Source: Flammeovirga aprica JL-4 (GTDB lineage: Bacteria > Bacteroidota > Bacteroidia > Cytophagales > Flammeovirgaceae). Taken from it: a stretch of 39,215 bases of DNA. Location of the stretch: contig NZ_JABANE010000084.1 in the NCBI RefSeq assembly GCF_012844305.1, forward strand, positions 1-39,215, in the 5' to 3' direction. Below the pieces are notes generated by a model that was not told the DNA's origin, searched no databases, and saw only the letters and a program-made list of their open reading frames with translations. Both the position numbers and the translations under genes were made by a program. Shown here in pieces: positions 24,139 to 32,667 of this stretch (position 1 is its first letter; each line of letters starts with the position of its first letter).

Positions 24139-24394
24139 GTACTAGGACAAATGAAAACGAGTGTTTCGTAGACCCATAATTGAAATTATAGGCTTTTGGG
24201 AAGATCAATCATTTACCAACTTGTGATTATAATATTTGGCTTATTCGCATTTAAATGGCTATAAAGACTGTAAATCTTTGAGGTATATCAAGATTATAAT
24301 GAAAGTTGGAAAATGTGATAGCTACCCATAAGCCCATGACTTCAGTCATGGTGCACGTAATTATTGTTCAATTTCTTTTCTCCTAGTACTTAAT
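24135..24394. mobile_element. 260-bp MITE-like repeat bounded by TTAA, copy 2
   Basis: The ends TTAAGTACTAGGA (24135-24147) and TCCTAGTACTTAA (24382-24394) are perfect 13-bp inverted repeats; the outer TTAA may be a target-site duplication. The inside carries hairpins, among them CCATGACT/AGTCATGG (24338-24355) and CCATAATT/AATTATAGG (about 24172-24190), and has no coding capacity. The end sequence, the GAGTGTTTC tract and the TGCACCAT...ATGGGC hairpin are shared with 570-735. It overlaps the SDR stop codon. Confidence 0.7.
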
Positions 24395-24562
24395 ACATTA
24401 GTAAACAATGCATCAATAAAAACATGCATTGTTTATTTTTTTAAAGCCTTTTTGAACTAATGACAAGGGTATTTTTTTTAATAATGAAATTGAAATATAT
24501 CAAAACAGTGAATTGTGTTCATCTTTCTGTAAATTGTGTTAAATGAAAATCCTCTCTTTGAT

Positions 24563-24570
24563 TAATTTTG
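24563..24570 (+). promoter_or_regulatory. Candidate -7 box of the four-span membrane protein gene
   Basis: TAATTTTG matches TAnnTTTG and lies 65 bp before the ATG at 24635. The stretch between the repeat element and this box (24395-24562) is AT-rich without a visible gene. It includes a small palindromic stretch, AATGCATCAATAAAAACATGCATT (24408-24431). Confidence 0.45.
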
Positions 24571-24634
24571 AACATCTTATTTTAATATTCAATTAAGAGC
24601 ATAGAAATCAACCGTCACATTTAACCATAAGAAT

Positions 24635-25135
24635 ATGAACATATTAGAATCTTTAGAAGCCTATACTTCAGCTCAAAAATGGGTAGGAATTAATTTTATT
24701 ATTTTAGGTATTCTTTTGCTTGTTACAGCCGGAATTATCACTTTCTTTGTTACAAAAACACCTTTAGCAACGGGGATGAAATGGGGTGCACTCGTAGCTG
24801 GCATTTTAATTATTATCGGAGGGTATGGCTATGGAAATTTCAACAATAAAATCCTCTCCGAAGGAAAGATTTCTTATGAGAAAAATAGTTCTGAATTTGT
24901 ACGTGCTGAACATGAGAGAATGGAAAAAGTGAACAATGGATTTTTGGGTTATCAATTAGTTTTTGCTGCTTTTTTACTGGCATCATTAGCTGTCATTTTG
25001 TTTGTAAATCTCCCCTATCTAAAAGGAATTGCATTTGCGGTTACCATTCTCTTTGCAGGACTTATCATTATTGAGGGTTTCTCACATCCTTCAATAGAAA
25101 CTTATACTAAAGAATTAAGGGAAATACAACCGTAA
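24635..25135 (+). CDS. Four-span membrane protein of unknown function
   Basis: A 166-residue integral inner-membrane protein. Hydrophobic helices lie at about 17-38 (GINFIILGILLLVTAGIITF), 47-65, 108-126 and 130-148. A charged soluble loop (about 70-104, with EKNSSEFVRAEHERMEKVN) joins the two helix pairs. No known domain is recognised. It is followed 128 bp later by a Crp-like regulator gene on the same strand; a functional link is not evident. Confidence 0.65.
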   Translation: MNILESLEAYTSAQKWVGINFIILGILLLVTAGIITFFVTKTPLATGMKWGALVAGILIIIGGYGYGNFNNKILSEGKISYEKNSSEFVRAEHERMEKVNNGFLGYQLVFAAFLLASLAVILFVNLPYLKGIAFAVTILFAGLIIIEGFSHPSIETYTKELREIQP

Positions 25136-25262
25136 AGATATTGATCAGTGCTAGGTTTGAACTGAAGTAAGATGATAATTATTGTTTTATATTTGGCAGG
25201 AAGGTCAATGTAAAACCTTCGTCATAAATACTGAAAACATTTTCAACAAGAGACGAAATTAA

Positions 25263-25832
25263 ATGCAACAACTCAAACAAGCCATCTCCAATACTTTTAC
25301 CATAAAAGAAGACATCCTAGATGAATTTTCTTCTTACTGGGAAATCGTTTCTTTTCCAAAAGGCAGTATACTCTCTGATCCCAACAAAACAGATAAATAC
25401 CTTTATTTTACAATTTCAGGTATTCAAAAAGCCTATTATCTAAACCACGGGAAAGAGACAATTATTTCCTTCACACAACCTAATCATTTTACATGTGCAC
25501 CCGAATCTTTTTTGACTCAGGTGCCTTCTCAATATTATTTTGAATGCATAACAGGGAGTCAATTCTATAGGTTATCGATAAAAGATTTTAATACCCTTAA
25601 AAATAAACACCATGAGATATTAGAGTTTTTATTGGTGGCTTTAATGGGATTGGTCAATAATATTAATGCCCGTTTTATTAAACAAGCTACACTAAGAATT
25701 GAGGAAAAGTTTGAAGAATTTATGGAATGTGAAGCTCATCTTATCAATCAAATACCACATAAAGACATCGCCAACTATTTACGTATGAACCCTACCAACT
25801 TTTCAAAGCTATTGAATTCCGTAAAAGTTTAA
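25263..25832 (+). CDS. Crp/Fnr-family transcriptional regulator
   Basis: A 189-residue regulator with an N-terminal cyclic-nucleotide-binding-like beta barrel (about 20-115; FPKGSILSDPNKTDKYLYFTISG) and a short C-terminal helix-turn-helix (about 160-186; IPHKDIANYLRMNPTNFSKL). The canonical cAMP-binding Arg-Ser pair is not visible, as in many Bacteroidota members of this group that respond to unknown signals. It is 67 bp upstream of an MDR reductase gene on the same strand, which it may control. Confidence 0.85.
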   Translation: MQQLKQAISNTFTIKEDILDEFSSYWEIVSFPKGSILSDPNKTDKYLYFTISGIQKAYYLNHGKETIISFTQPNHFTCAPESFLTQVPSQYYFECITGSQFYRLSIKDFNTLKNKHHEILEFLLVALMGLVNNINARFIKQATLRIEEKFEEFMECEAHLINQIPHKDIANYLRMNPTNFSKLLNSVKV

Positions 25833-25870
25833 TCTTGGTATAAACAAAGATTTTGAATTACACCCTACCG

Positions 25871-25878
25871 TACTTTTG
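25871..25878 (+). promoter_or_regulatory. Candidate -7 box of the MDR reductase gene
   Basis: TACTTTTG (TAnnTTTG) lies 28 bp before the ATG at 25899, in the short gap after the Crp-like gene. This suggests that the reductase has its own, possibly regulated, promoter. A TTTTG lies 15-16 bp upstream, slightly closer than the usual spacing. Confidence 0.45.
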
Positions 25879-25898
25879 CACAAACAAATTTAATTAGC

Positions 25899-26831
25899 AT
25901 GAAACAAGTCATCTATACTTCATACGGCAACAGTGAAGTTTTGGAAATACAAAACAATCCAAAACCATCGATCAAAAGAAAAAAATCTCTCCTCATCAAA
26001 GTGCATTATTCCTCTTTAAATGCAGTGGACTGGAAAAACAGAAAGGGAAACTTGAGAATATTTTCGGGGTTATTGAAACCTCGTACTAAACAAGGTTTCG
26101 ATGTGGTGGGTACAATTGAACAAAAAACCGACGATATCAATGATTTTGAAATTGGTGACAAAGTAGTCGTTTTATTAGGCAATTTTGAAGGAGGAGCACT
26201 CAGTGAATTTATCAGAGTTCATCCCAAAAATGTTGTAAAAGTCCCTGATCGTCTTCCACTAAAAACAATTGGCGGGTTGCCCATGGCAGGAACTACTGCT
26301 TGGCTTGCATTACTTAAAAACGGTCAATTGAAAAAAGGAGATAAAGTACTCATTAATGGTGGCAGTAGTGGGGTTGGTCATTTGGCAATACAAATAAGCA
26401 AAGCTTATGGAGCAGAAGTAACAAGTATATCAAGTACAAAAAACTTAGCGTTCTGTAAAGCATTGGGGGCAAATCATGTCATCAGTTATCAAAAAGAAAA
26501 CTTTTTAAAGTCTAGTCAAAAGTATGATATCATTTTTGATGTGGTATTCAACCAATCACTCAAAAAAACGAAACACCTGCTGACCAAAAACGGAACCTAC
26601 ATAGGTACCACTCCTTCCCCCACAATGATCAAGGAATTATTATGGAGTAAACAAGCTAAATTTGTTGCTGTTGAACCTCATAAGCAAGCTTTGACAGATT
26701 TAATAAAACTAATGGAAGAACAAAAACTTGAAGTCAAAATAGATCAAGAATTTGAGTTGGAAAATATTGTGGAAGCCCATCGATATATGGAACAGTCAAG
26801 GACTGTCGGGAAAGTGATTATAAAAATTTAA
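25899..26831 (+). CDS. NAD(P)H-dependent quinone oxidoreductase-like MDR protein
   Basis: A 310-residue zinc-independent medium-chain reductase. A GroES-like N-terminal domain (about 1-120; LLIKVHYSSLNAVDWKNRKG, GFDVVGTIE) lacks the zinc-ligand Cys/His of alcohol dehydrogenases. The Rossmann fold carries INGGSSGVGHLAIQIS (about 148-163), the signature of quinone/zeta-crystallin reductases. The family reduces quinones or activated alkenes. It probably belongs with the Crp-like regulator gene upstream as a stress-response pair; that link is inferred from adjacency. Confidence 0.85.
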   Translation: MKQVIYTSYGNSEVLEIQNNPKPSIKRKKSLLIKVHYSSLNAVDWKNRKGNLRIFSGLLKPRTKQGFDVVGTIEQKTDDINDFEIGDKVVVLLGNFEGGALSEFIRVHPKNVVKVPDRLPLKTIGGLPMAGTTAWLALLKNGQLKKGDKVLINGGSSGVGHLAIQISKAYGAEVTSISSTKNLAFCKALGANHVISYQKENFLKSSQKYDIIFDVVFNQSLKKTKHLLTKNGTYIGTTPSPTMIKELLWSKQAKFVAVEPHKQALTDLIKLMEEQKLEVKIDQEFELENIVEAHRYMEQSRTVGKVIIKI

Positions 26832-26842
26832 ATCACGACTAA

Positions 26843-26887
26843 TATGGTAGTTTAGGACATTGGTACACGATGTCCTAAACTACCATA
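26843..26887. terminator. 18-bp perfect stem between convergent genes
   Basis: TATGGTAGTTTAGGACAT and its exact reverse complement enclose a 9-base loop, 11 bp after the MDR stop and 21 bp before the stop of the minus-strand gene at 26908. No run of T follows on either strand, so it is a probable bidirectional terminator or mRNA 3'-end hairpin rather than a classical intrinsic terminator. Confidence 0.55.
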
Positions 26888-26907
26888 AAAATTGCTTTAA
26901 AACTCAG

Positions 26908-27936
26908 TTAAAGCCTCAACCTTATTGGTGTTACAACCAAAGTAATCAGCGTTTTCAGTAAAAGAAACATTAAAGCTAAAACCACCGCATAACCAGAATA
27001 CCAGATAAAAACTGAACTTGAATTTTTTAATACATGATCTAGCACAAACAGTCCTAATACCCCAAGAATTACAATCGATAAAATACTAATGATCTGATCT
27101 GTATTACTTTCAACAAATGTATAAGTATAATCCTGATTGAGCATTATTCCTTCTCTGCCATCAGCAGTAATGATCTTAAATACATTATCATATTGAGTAT
27201 TTTCAGTGATATACATTTTGGTATGAGAAGCCACCTTACCAAGCTCAATTTTAGAAACATTATTACGTAAAACGACTTGTTTCATAATTGACTTTTCTAT
27301 TCCGTTGGTTATCAATTGATCAATTATTCTAATGTTTATATTTGAGGATTCTTTATCGATTAAACTTTCCAATTCTCCTTGATATTCTTCTTTTACCTCT
27401 TTACTATCATCAACAATAAGTACGTTATTATCAAAATCATCATGTGATATCAAAATGATATCTATTTCTTGTTCTTTTGTTAAAATCTGTCTGCAGATAG
27501 TAAAAGTTTTGTCCTTAGGATCGAAATACGTTGTACTATCCCCCTCCTTTTTCATCAATAAATAACGGTTATCTCTTATCATCTCCCGGGTAAAAGAAAC
27601 TAGCTGTCCTTTGGGTAGATGGCTTTTGGCTAGCGTTGAAAAAGTAGTATTATAAACGGGTGTTTCACTTTTTGTATAGAAACGATGATCAATCTGATTA
27701 GGCGTCTTACCATCGGTATTCTCAATAGTCACATACCTCTTTAAAAACTGCTTCTGTATTTCTTTCGTTACAGTTTCATGCTCCACTTTAATTTGTTCTT
27801 CTGCGGTATGTTCTTCTTGGGATTTAAAACTCGTGCAATCCCTTCTTCTATCTTCTGCAATTCCTTTCTGACATTGCATGGAATTATAATCAACATAATC
27901 TGCATAAATGCAATGAGCACATAATTTTGTAGACAT
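26908..27936 (-). CDS. Hypothetical membrane protein with N-terminal Cys cluster
   Basis: A 342-residue protein of unknown function. The N-terminus has C6-x2-C9, then C22 and C34 (CAHCIYADY...MQCQKG...RRDCTSF), a four-Cys pattern suited to zinc or an Fe-S centre. The middle is soluble, with many beta-like segments (GKVASHTKMYITENTQYDNVF). Two hydrophobic helices lie at the C-terminus (about 282-300, IISILSIVILGVLGLFVLD, and 310-335). It has no signal peptide. The architecture is a cytoplasmic metal-binding domain tethered by a C-terminal hairpin. No family was recognised. Confidence 0.6.
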   Translation of the reverse strand: MSTKLCAHCIYADYVDYNSMQCQKGIAEDRRRDCTSFKSQEEHTAEEQIKVEHETVTKEIQKQFLKRYVTIENTDGKTPNQIDHRFYTKSETPVYNTTFSTLAKSHLPKGQLVSFTREMIRDNRYLLMKKEGDSTTYFDPKDKTFTICRQILTKEQEIDIILISHDDFDNNVLIVDDSKEVKEEYQGELESLIDKESSNINIRIIDQLITNGIEKSIMKQVVLRNNVSKIELGKVASHTKMYITENTQYDNVFKIITADGREGIMLNQDYTYTFVESNTDQIISILSIVILGVLGLFVLDHVLKNSSSVFIWYSGYAVVLALMFLLLKTLITLVVTPIRLRL

Positions 27937-28086
27937 GGTTTGTTTGCTGTATTGATTAAAAAATTAAAAGTACATTTCTAAGATATAGACATATTATCAA
28001 AATAAAAAATTTGATAAATATATCCTTTGGACACCCCGGTTATTGCTTCATTAAATTTGTTTCCACTGCATTACCATACTCCAATC

Positions 28087-28120
28087 TAATGAGAAGTAGT
28101 ATTATTAACTACTTTCATTA
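28087..28120. promoter_or_regulatory. Imperfect palindrome in a divergent promoter region
   Basis: TAATGAGAAGTAGT pairs with ACTACTTTCATTA across a 7-base spacer with one bulge. The 375-bp region 27937-28311 between two divergent genes contains this structure, the -7 box at 28252 and otherwise AT-rich DNA. It may be an operator or the 3' hairpin of a small transcript. Confidence 0.35.
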
Positions 28121-28251
28121 GCCTCCTCTAACAACCTGAAATAAATATCACAAATGTTGTTTTTAATAGCATAAATGCTGTTTTCTAATGGAAACGTATC
28201 TAAAGAAATATTATTCATATTTAGAGCAACATACATTTCTCGGCTTACTCC

Positions 28252-28259
28252 TAATTTTG
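28252..28259 (+). promoter_or_regulatory. Candidate -7 box of the secreted glycosidase-like gene
   Basis: TAATTTTG (TAnnTTTG) lies 53 bp before the chosen ATG at 28312. A start near 28266 would place both the GTG at 28282 and the ATG at 28312 inside the transcript. Confidence 0.45.
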
Positions 28260-28311
28260 ATACTGTCAATAAATTCAATCAGTGACGCTTATTAATAATA
28301 AACTCAACGGT

Positions 28312-30393
28312 ATGAAAAGGAATAATAAATTCATTGGATTATTAATGGTCTTTCTCTTTACTATAGGATCATTTACAACGTATGCTAATTCAACTACGGA
28401 AGCCACTCAAACTGTAATTGAAAATACTAAAATAAAAGTAACAGTAGATAAGAAAACAGGTTCATTTACTGTGCTGGAAAAAGCTTCAAATCATCTTTGG
28501 AAAGAAGATCCATGGGTGCAAGCCGCCGGTTTGTTAACTGTTAAAAATCAAGGAAAAATAGAGAACATCAATATTTCAACGAGTAAAAAAATTAAAGTTG
28601 AAAAAGAGGGCGAAGCTAAACTAAAACTAACATTTACCAACCCTGCTTTTGCTGATGGAACCGTCGCAAAAGATGTGGAAATTAGTACTGAATTGCGTTT
28701 GAAGAACGGTAATTTAGAAGTGGAAGTAATGTATGTGAAGAAAGGAGATTATAACTTGATTGAGCTTAGATACCCTACTCGCGCTTTTAGTTTGGAAACA
28801 GATGTGGATAAAGGTGCTGCTGTGATTCCTCAGAAACAAGGTGTGATCTGTCCTTCGTATATTTCACCTATGAACGGTGGTTCTTTTTGTATGTGGGATG
28901 ATGCCACTTATTATAAAAAGACAAGCGGAAAACTTCCTTTATTCAATAACGGTATTGGTTTGACAATGCCTTGGTGGGGAACACACACCGAAAAAACAGC
29001 AGTAGTGGGTATTGTAGATGTGTCGGCTAGACCTGATATGTTTTATAATATCAACAATAATGGTCAGTATTTATTTAATAGCAAAGGTGTGATGTCTCCT
29101 TACAAGAGAATTGCATTTCTAGATCCAGTTTGGAAATTAAACAGAGAAAATGAACGTAAACTGATCACTTTTGAATTTATCCCAAAGGGAACACATGTTG
29201 AAATGGCTAAGGCTTACAGAAAACAAGCGATAAAAGATGGTTATTTTGTTTCCTTAAAAGATAAAGCGAAAAGAGACCCTAATGTCAACAAACTTCAGGG
29301 AGCAATTTATATGGGTGTTTATGGGGGCTACCCACATTATGTAGAAATGCCTGGAATGGCTTTCACTTTTAAAGAATTGCAAGACATTATTAAGACTACT
29401 CACGATGAACTTGGAGTAGACAATGCCTTTTTCCATGCATGGGGAGTATTCTCTAACTTTGTTCCAAATTGCTGGCCAATCAATGAAAATTTAGGAGGTG
29501 TAAAGGGATTGAAAAAAGCGGTAGATCTGACAAAAAAATACGGCTATTTGTATTCTTCTTACCATGCTTACTCGGCTACATTAGAAAATGACCCTGAATT
29601 CAACACTGATTTATTTGCGAGAGATAAAGAAGGAAAACTTAAAAACACAGGAAGCAGATGGGCAAATATTGATCAGAACAAGCAATTAGGCCTAGCTCAA
29701 AAAAGCTTGCATAAAGAAATTGACGCATTAGAATTGGAAGCAGATATCACAGATATTTCTTTCGCTACATTCCCTGATGAAGACAATACAGGTTTATTCA
29801 ATCTAGCGAAATATATTGATTCCCTTAACTTAGTAAATGGTACAGAACATGGTCAGCAACAATTCATTCCTTACTTTGATATGTTTGAAGGCTTGACTTA
29901 CTTACCTAACCCTAATTTAGTACAATTCTCACACCGTGCTCCATTATTTAACTTGGTCTATCATGATGCGATTGCCATTTTTGGTAAAATTCAAGATCCT
30001 GACAACCAAATCTCAATCAATGGTGATTTCAGAGTAAAATCATTAAGAAATATCCTTTTTGGAATGGGAACAACGATCTTCTTCTCTCCTTATGAATTCG
30101 AGGGTATGAAAGAGATGATTAAGATTGCAAACCAAGTGGTAAGCCCTGTAAACCGTGAAACTTTCTTTGCGGAACTTACCAACCACGAATACATCAGTGA
30201 TGATTTTAAGGTACAACGCTCCAACTTCTCTTCGGGTACTGAAGTTACGGTAAATCTTGGTCCTGTAGATCAAAAAACGAAAGATGGTGAGGTAATTCCT
30301 GGATATGGTTATAAAGTGATTTACAGTGATGGTAAAATTGCGGAAGGTAGTTTTAAACTGTCATACAGTGCTTCTCCTGCAAAGAAGATGTAA
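28312..30393 (+). CDS. Secreted TIM-barrel glycosidase-like protein (family uncertain, GH101/GH129/DUF5696-like)
   Basis: A 693-residue exported protein. The ATG at 28312 gives a proper signal peptide (MKRNNKFIGLLMVFLFTIGS to TYANS); an in-frame GTG at 28282 would add ten residues before it. An N-terminal beta-sandwich (about 25-260; TENTKIKVTVDKKTGSFTVLEK is typical of galactose-mutarotase-like folds) precedes a probable TIM barrel (about 300-610) with LGVDNAFFHAWG, KKYGYLYSSYHAYS, FATFPDEDNTG and GTEHGQQQFIPYFDMFEG, which carry candidate catalytic acids. This build recalls GH101, GH129 and DUF5696 proteins, some of which act on algal anhydro-galactosides. The assignment is tentative. It is convergent with the FAD oxidoreductase gene and lies in a galactan-related block. 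Confidence 0.55.
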   Translation: MKRNNKFIGLLMVFLFTIGSFTTYANSTTEATQTVIENTKIKVTVDKKTGSFTVLEKASNHLWKEDPWVQAAGLLTVKNQGKIENINISTSKKIKVEKEGEAKLKLTFTNPAFADGTVAKDVEISTELRLKNGNLEVEVMYVKKGDYNLIELRYPTRAFSLETDVDKGAAVIPQKQGVICPSYISPMNGGSFCMWDDATYYKKTSGKLPLFNNGIGLTMPWWGTHTEKTAVVGIVDVSARPDMFYNINNNGQYLFNSKGVMSPYKRIAFLDPVWKLNRENERKLITFEFIPKGTHVEMAKAYRKQAIKDGYFVSLKDKAKRDPNVNKLQGAIYMGVYGGYPHYVEMPGMAFTFKELQDIIKTTHDELGVDNAFFHAWGVFSNFVPNCWPINENLGGVKGLKKAVDLTKKYGYLYSSYHAYSATLENDPEFNTDLFARDKEGKLKNTGSRWANIDQNKQLGLAQKSLHKEIDALELEADITDISFATFPDEDNTGLFNLAKYIDSLNLVNGTEHGQQQFIPYFDMFEGLTYLPNPNLVQFSHRAPLFNLVYHDAIAIFGKIQDPDNQISINGDFRVKSLRNILFGMGTTIFFSPYEFEGMKEMIKIANQVVSPVNRETFFAELTNHEYISDDFKVQRSNFSSGTEVTVNLGPVDQKTKDGEVIPGYGYKVIYSDGKIAEGSFKLSYSASPAKKM

Positions 30394-30417
30394 ATACTTC
30401 TTATTATAGATGAATTG

Positions 30418-30460
30418 ATAGGGTTTGTAAAACGACTTATGTTTGTCTCACAAACCCTAT
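30418..30460. terminator. Bidirectional terminator between convergent genes
   Basis: An 11-bp perfect stem, ATAGGGTTTGT/ACAAACCCTAT, with a 21-base loop is followed on the plus strand by TTCTTTAAG. It lies between the stops at 30393 (+) and 30465 (-). The T-run is short, so efficiency is uncertain. Confidence 0.55.
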
Positions 30461-30464
30461 TTCT

Positions 30465-32420
30465 TTAAGAATAAGCCCTCACTTCAAACAGCTTAGCACT
30501 TGAAGCACCATAGGTTTCTTTTAAATGTATACGAATCGCCGTTATTTCTATTTTATCAAAATCAAACTTTACTAATCTTGTTTTATTTTTCTCAATGGAA
30601 GCTACTTTCACCCATTTTCCTTTTACCCTAACTTCCGCTTCCAGAGACTTTAGCAACTCTTTAGGAATCTCAGTACTATATGTTTTATTATTCAGGCTAT
30701 CTCTTCGAAGCATGATATTCTTTTTGACATTGGTATCACATTTCACCTCTATTTTTGAGATCGATTGCTTTTGATCCCACTCAATTTGTACGGTTGCTGG
30801 AAGCTCCTCAGATTCCCAGTGATGCTCCTTATCTTGAAAGTCTCTAGACACCCCATCTCTTAGTAATTTCACATTACCAGATTTTGTACTTGAGGCAAAC
30901 ATAACATTTGATTTTTGTACAAGATCAAGCTTATCATTTGAAGGCCTATTTGGTATAAAAGCATCATCACGAAGCAATTGTTCTTGAAGCTCATTTATAT
31001 ATTTCTCACCCAGTTTACGCGGTTTCACTCCTTTTTGAATACATAATGCTGCGGCCGTTCCTACTGCCTGTCCTTCTAAGGCACAAGTTGCCATAATTCT
31101 TGACGAAGATAATGCAATATGCGTCTGACTGATATTTCTTCCCGCAAATAACAAATTAGGAACATTAATAGAATACAAGCTTCTAAATGGTATTTGATAA
31201 ACTTCATCAAATTTCTCATGAAAATAACTTGGAGGCTCTTCTAAATTCAACATACCACCCGGGTTGTGCTCATCCAATGACCAACCACCATACGCTACTG
31301 CATCATCAAAATTTACATTATTCAACAGATCAGGCTCGCTTAGTATATAATCACCGATAAATCTTCTTGATTCTCTTTTCCCGGGTAAAGAAGATACCCA
31401 ATCTAAGGCATAGTTTTCAGTTTCAGGGTATTTCCCAGAGTTTTTCAAGTAATCCCAAACACCATAAGCGTAACCCATCAATGCGTGTTTGTTGTCTTCA
31501 AATTCACCAATTATATCATCATCACTGCCTAACTCTACCCACCAAAAACCCAATTCAAAAGGCATTAATTTACGTCCTTTATGCGATTTATCCGCCTCAT
31601 ATTTTTTAGTAAAATGAGGTGCTTCAAAAGGCATTGGCTTTCCCATATTTTTTGAACCTAGTAGAATAGTTGACCCCATCTGCCATCCATCCGCTTCCTT
31701 GGGTGCATACTTTTCATTAAATTCAGAAGAAGCTTCTCTTCCTGTACGATAAAATGCACCTGCTGTTGCCCCTAGAAGTCCATCTCCAGAACAATCAATA
31801 AATTGCTTTCCTTTAAAAGTATATTCCGTTTCAGTAGTCAATTGCCAGCAATAAACAGATTCAATTAAGTCACCTTTCATTTCTGCCCTTAAAGCAGAGG
31901 TATTCAAGTATAAATCAAGGTTCTTCTCTTTCGTCACAAAATCATATAACACATGATCCCAAACAGGGTAAGAGTCCTGGGGATTATGAAAACGATTATG
32001 CAATAGTATTTCTTCAATAATACCTGTTTCTCTTTCTGGCTTCCCATCTTTTAAATGATTCACACCATTCAGATGCACTCTTATTTCACTGGAAGAATTA
32101 CCACCCAAAACGGGACGGTCTTGAATTAATGCTACTTTTGCTCCATTTCTAGAAGCACTGACTGCTGCACACATTCCTGCAGCTCCTCCTCCAACAATTA
32201 CAACATCATATTCTAGTGTTTTTCTTCTGTCTGGTCTAGCTTTTTTACCTGTTCCCATTTGATGCCATTGCTCTTTGGGATTAAACTTATTATTGGATGT
32301 GACACTATTTTTAGGAGAGGATTTTGAAGAGTCAACACTATCTGAATTTCCCATTAAAGGAAAAATAGTGGCACCTAATGCTCCTTTGAAAGTACTCTTG
32401 AAAAACTTTCTTCTTTTCAT
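30465..32420 (-). CDS. Exported FAD-dependent oxidoreductase
   Basis: A 651-residue flavoprotein of the FAD_oxidored (PF12831-like) group. The N-terminus MKRRKFFKSTFKGALGATIF has a basic n-region and hydrophobic core compatible with Tat export of a folded flavoprotein, although the strict twin-Arg motif is imperfect. The dinucleotide-binding GGGAAG is at 77-82 in YDVVIVGGGAAGMCAA, and GGNSSSEIRVH (106-116) follows. The C-terminal 130 residues look like a beta-sandwich carbohydrate-binding or discoidin-like domain. Related proteins often sit in polysaccharide loci next to sulfatases and glycosidases; the substrate is not known. It lies downstream of the GH117 and exported-protein genes on the same strand, but behind a terminator at 32576-32612. 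Confidence 0.8.
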   Translation of the reverse strand: MKRRKFFKSTFKGALGATIFPLMGNSDSVDSSKSSPKNSVTSNNKFNPKEQWHQMGTGKKARPDRRKTLEYDVVIVGGGAAGMCAAVSASRNGAKVALIQDRPVLGGNSSSEIRVHLNGVNHLKDGKPERETGIIEEILLHNRFHNPQDSYPVWDHVLYDFVTKEKNLDLYLNTSALRAEMKGDLIESVYCWQLTTETEYTFKGKQFIDCSGDGLLGATAGAFYRTGREASSEFNEKYAPKEADGWQMGSTILLGSKNMGKPMPFEAPHFTKKYEADKSHKGRKLMPFELGFWWVELGSDDDIIGEFEDNKHALMGYAYGVWDYLKNSGKYPETENYALDWVSSLPGKRESRRFIGDYILSEPDLLNNVNFDDAVAYGGWSLDEHNPGGMLNLEEPPSYFHEKFDEVYQIPFRSLYSINVPNLLFAGRNISQTHIALSSSRIMATCALEGQAVGTAAALCIQKGVKPRKLGEKYINELQEQLLRDDAFIPNRPSNDKLDLVQKSNVMFASSTKSGNVKLLRDGVSRDFQDKEHHWESEELPATVQIEWDQKQSISKIEVKCDTNVKKNIMLRRDSLNNKTYSTEIPKELLKSLEAEVRVKGKWVKVASIEKNKTRLVKFDFDKIEITAIRIHLKETYGASSAKLFEVRAYS

Positions 32421-32575
32421 AAATAAGTAATCATTGTTAGTTTTAAATATCTCATTTCTGACATTAATTAATTACTTATGTAGCGGATTCTTAAGGGGTA
32501 AAAGGAATAAGTAGCGTTACCTCCCCTTTAATTCTTGTGTTTTTTTCTGGAAAATGGGATTTTGAAAAATTTAGG

Positions 32576-32612
32576 AAATAAAAAATGAGTAAGACTTAAA
32601 ATGCCTTACTCA
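32576..32612 (-). terminator. Intrinsic terminator after the DUF1131-like gene
   Basis: On the minus strand TGAGTAAG/CTTACTCA forms the stem, with a purine-pyrimidine extended loop, followed by ATTTTTTATT. It is 56 bp after the stop of the gene at 32668 and separates that gene from the FAD oxidoreductase gene. The remaining 155 bp (32421-32575) show no clear feature. Confidence 0.65.
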
Positions 32613-32667
32613 CTTGGATTGCTTTAATATCAATACGTATTTAAGTAATACGAAATATTATTATCAA

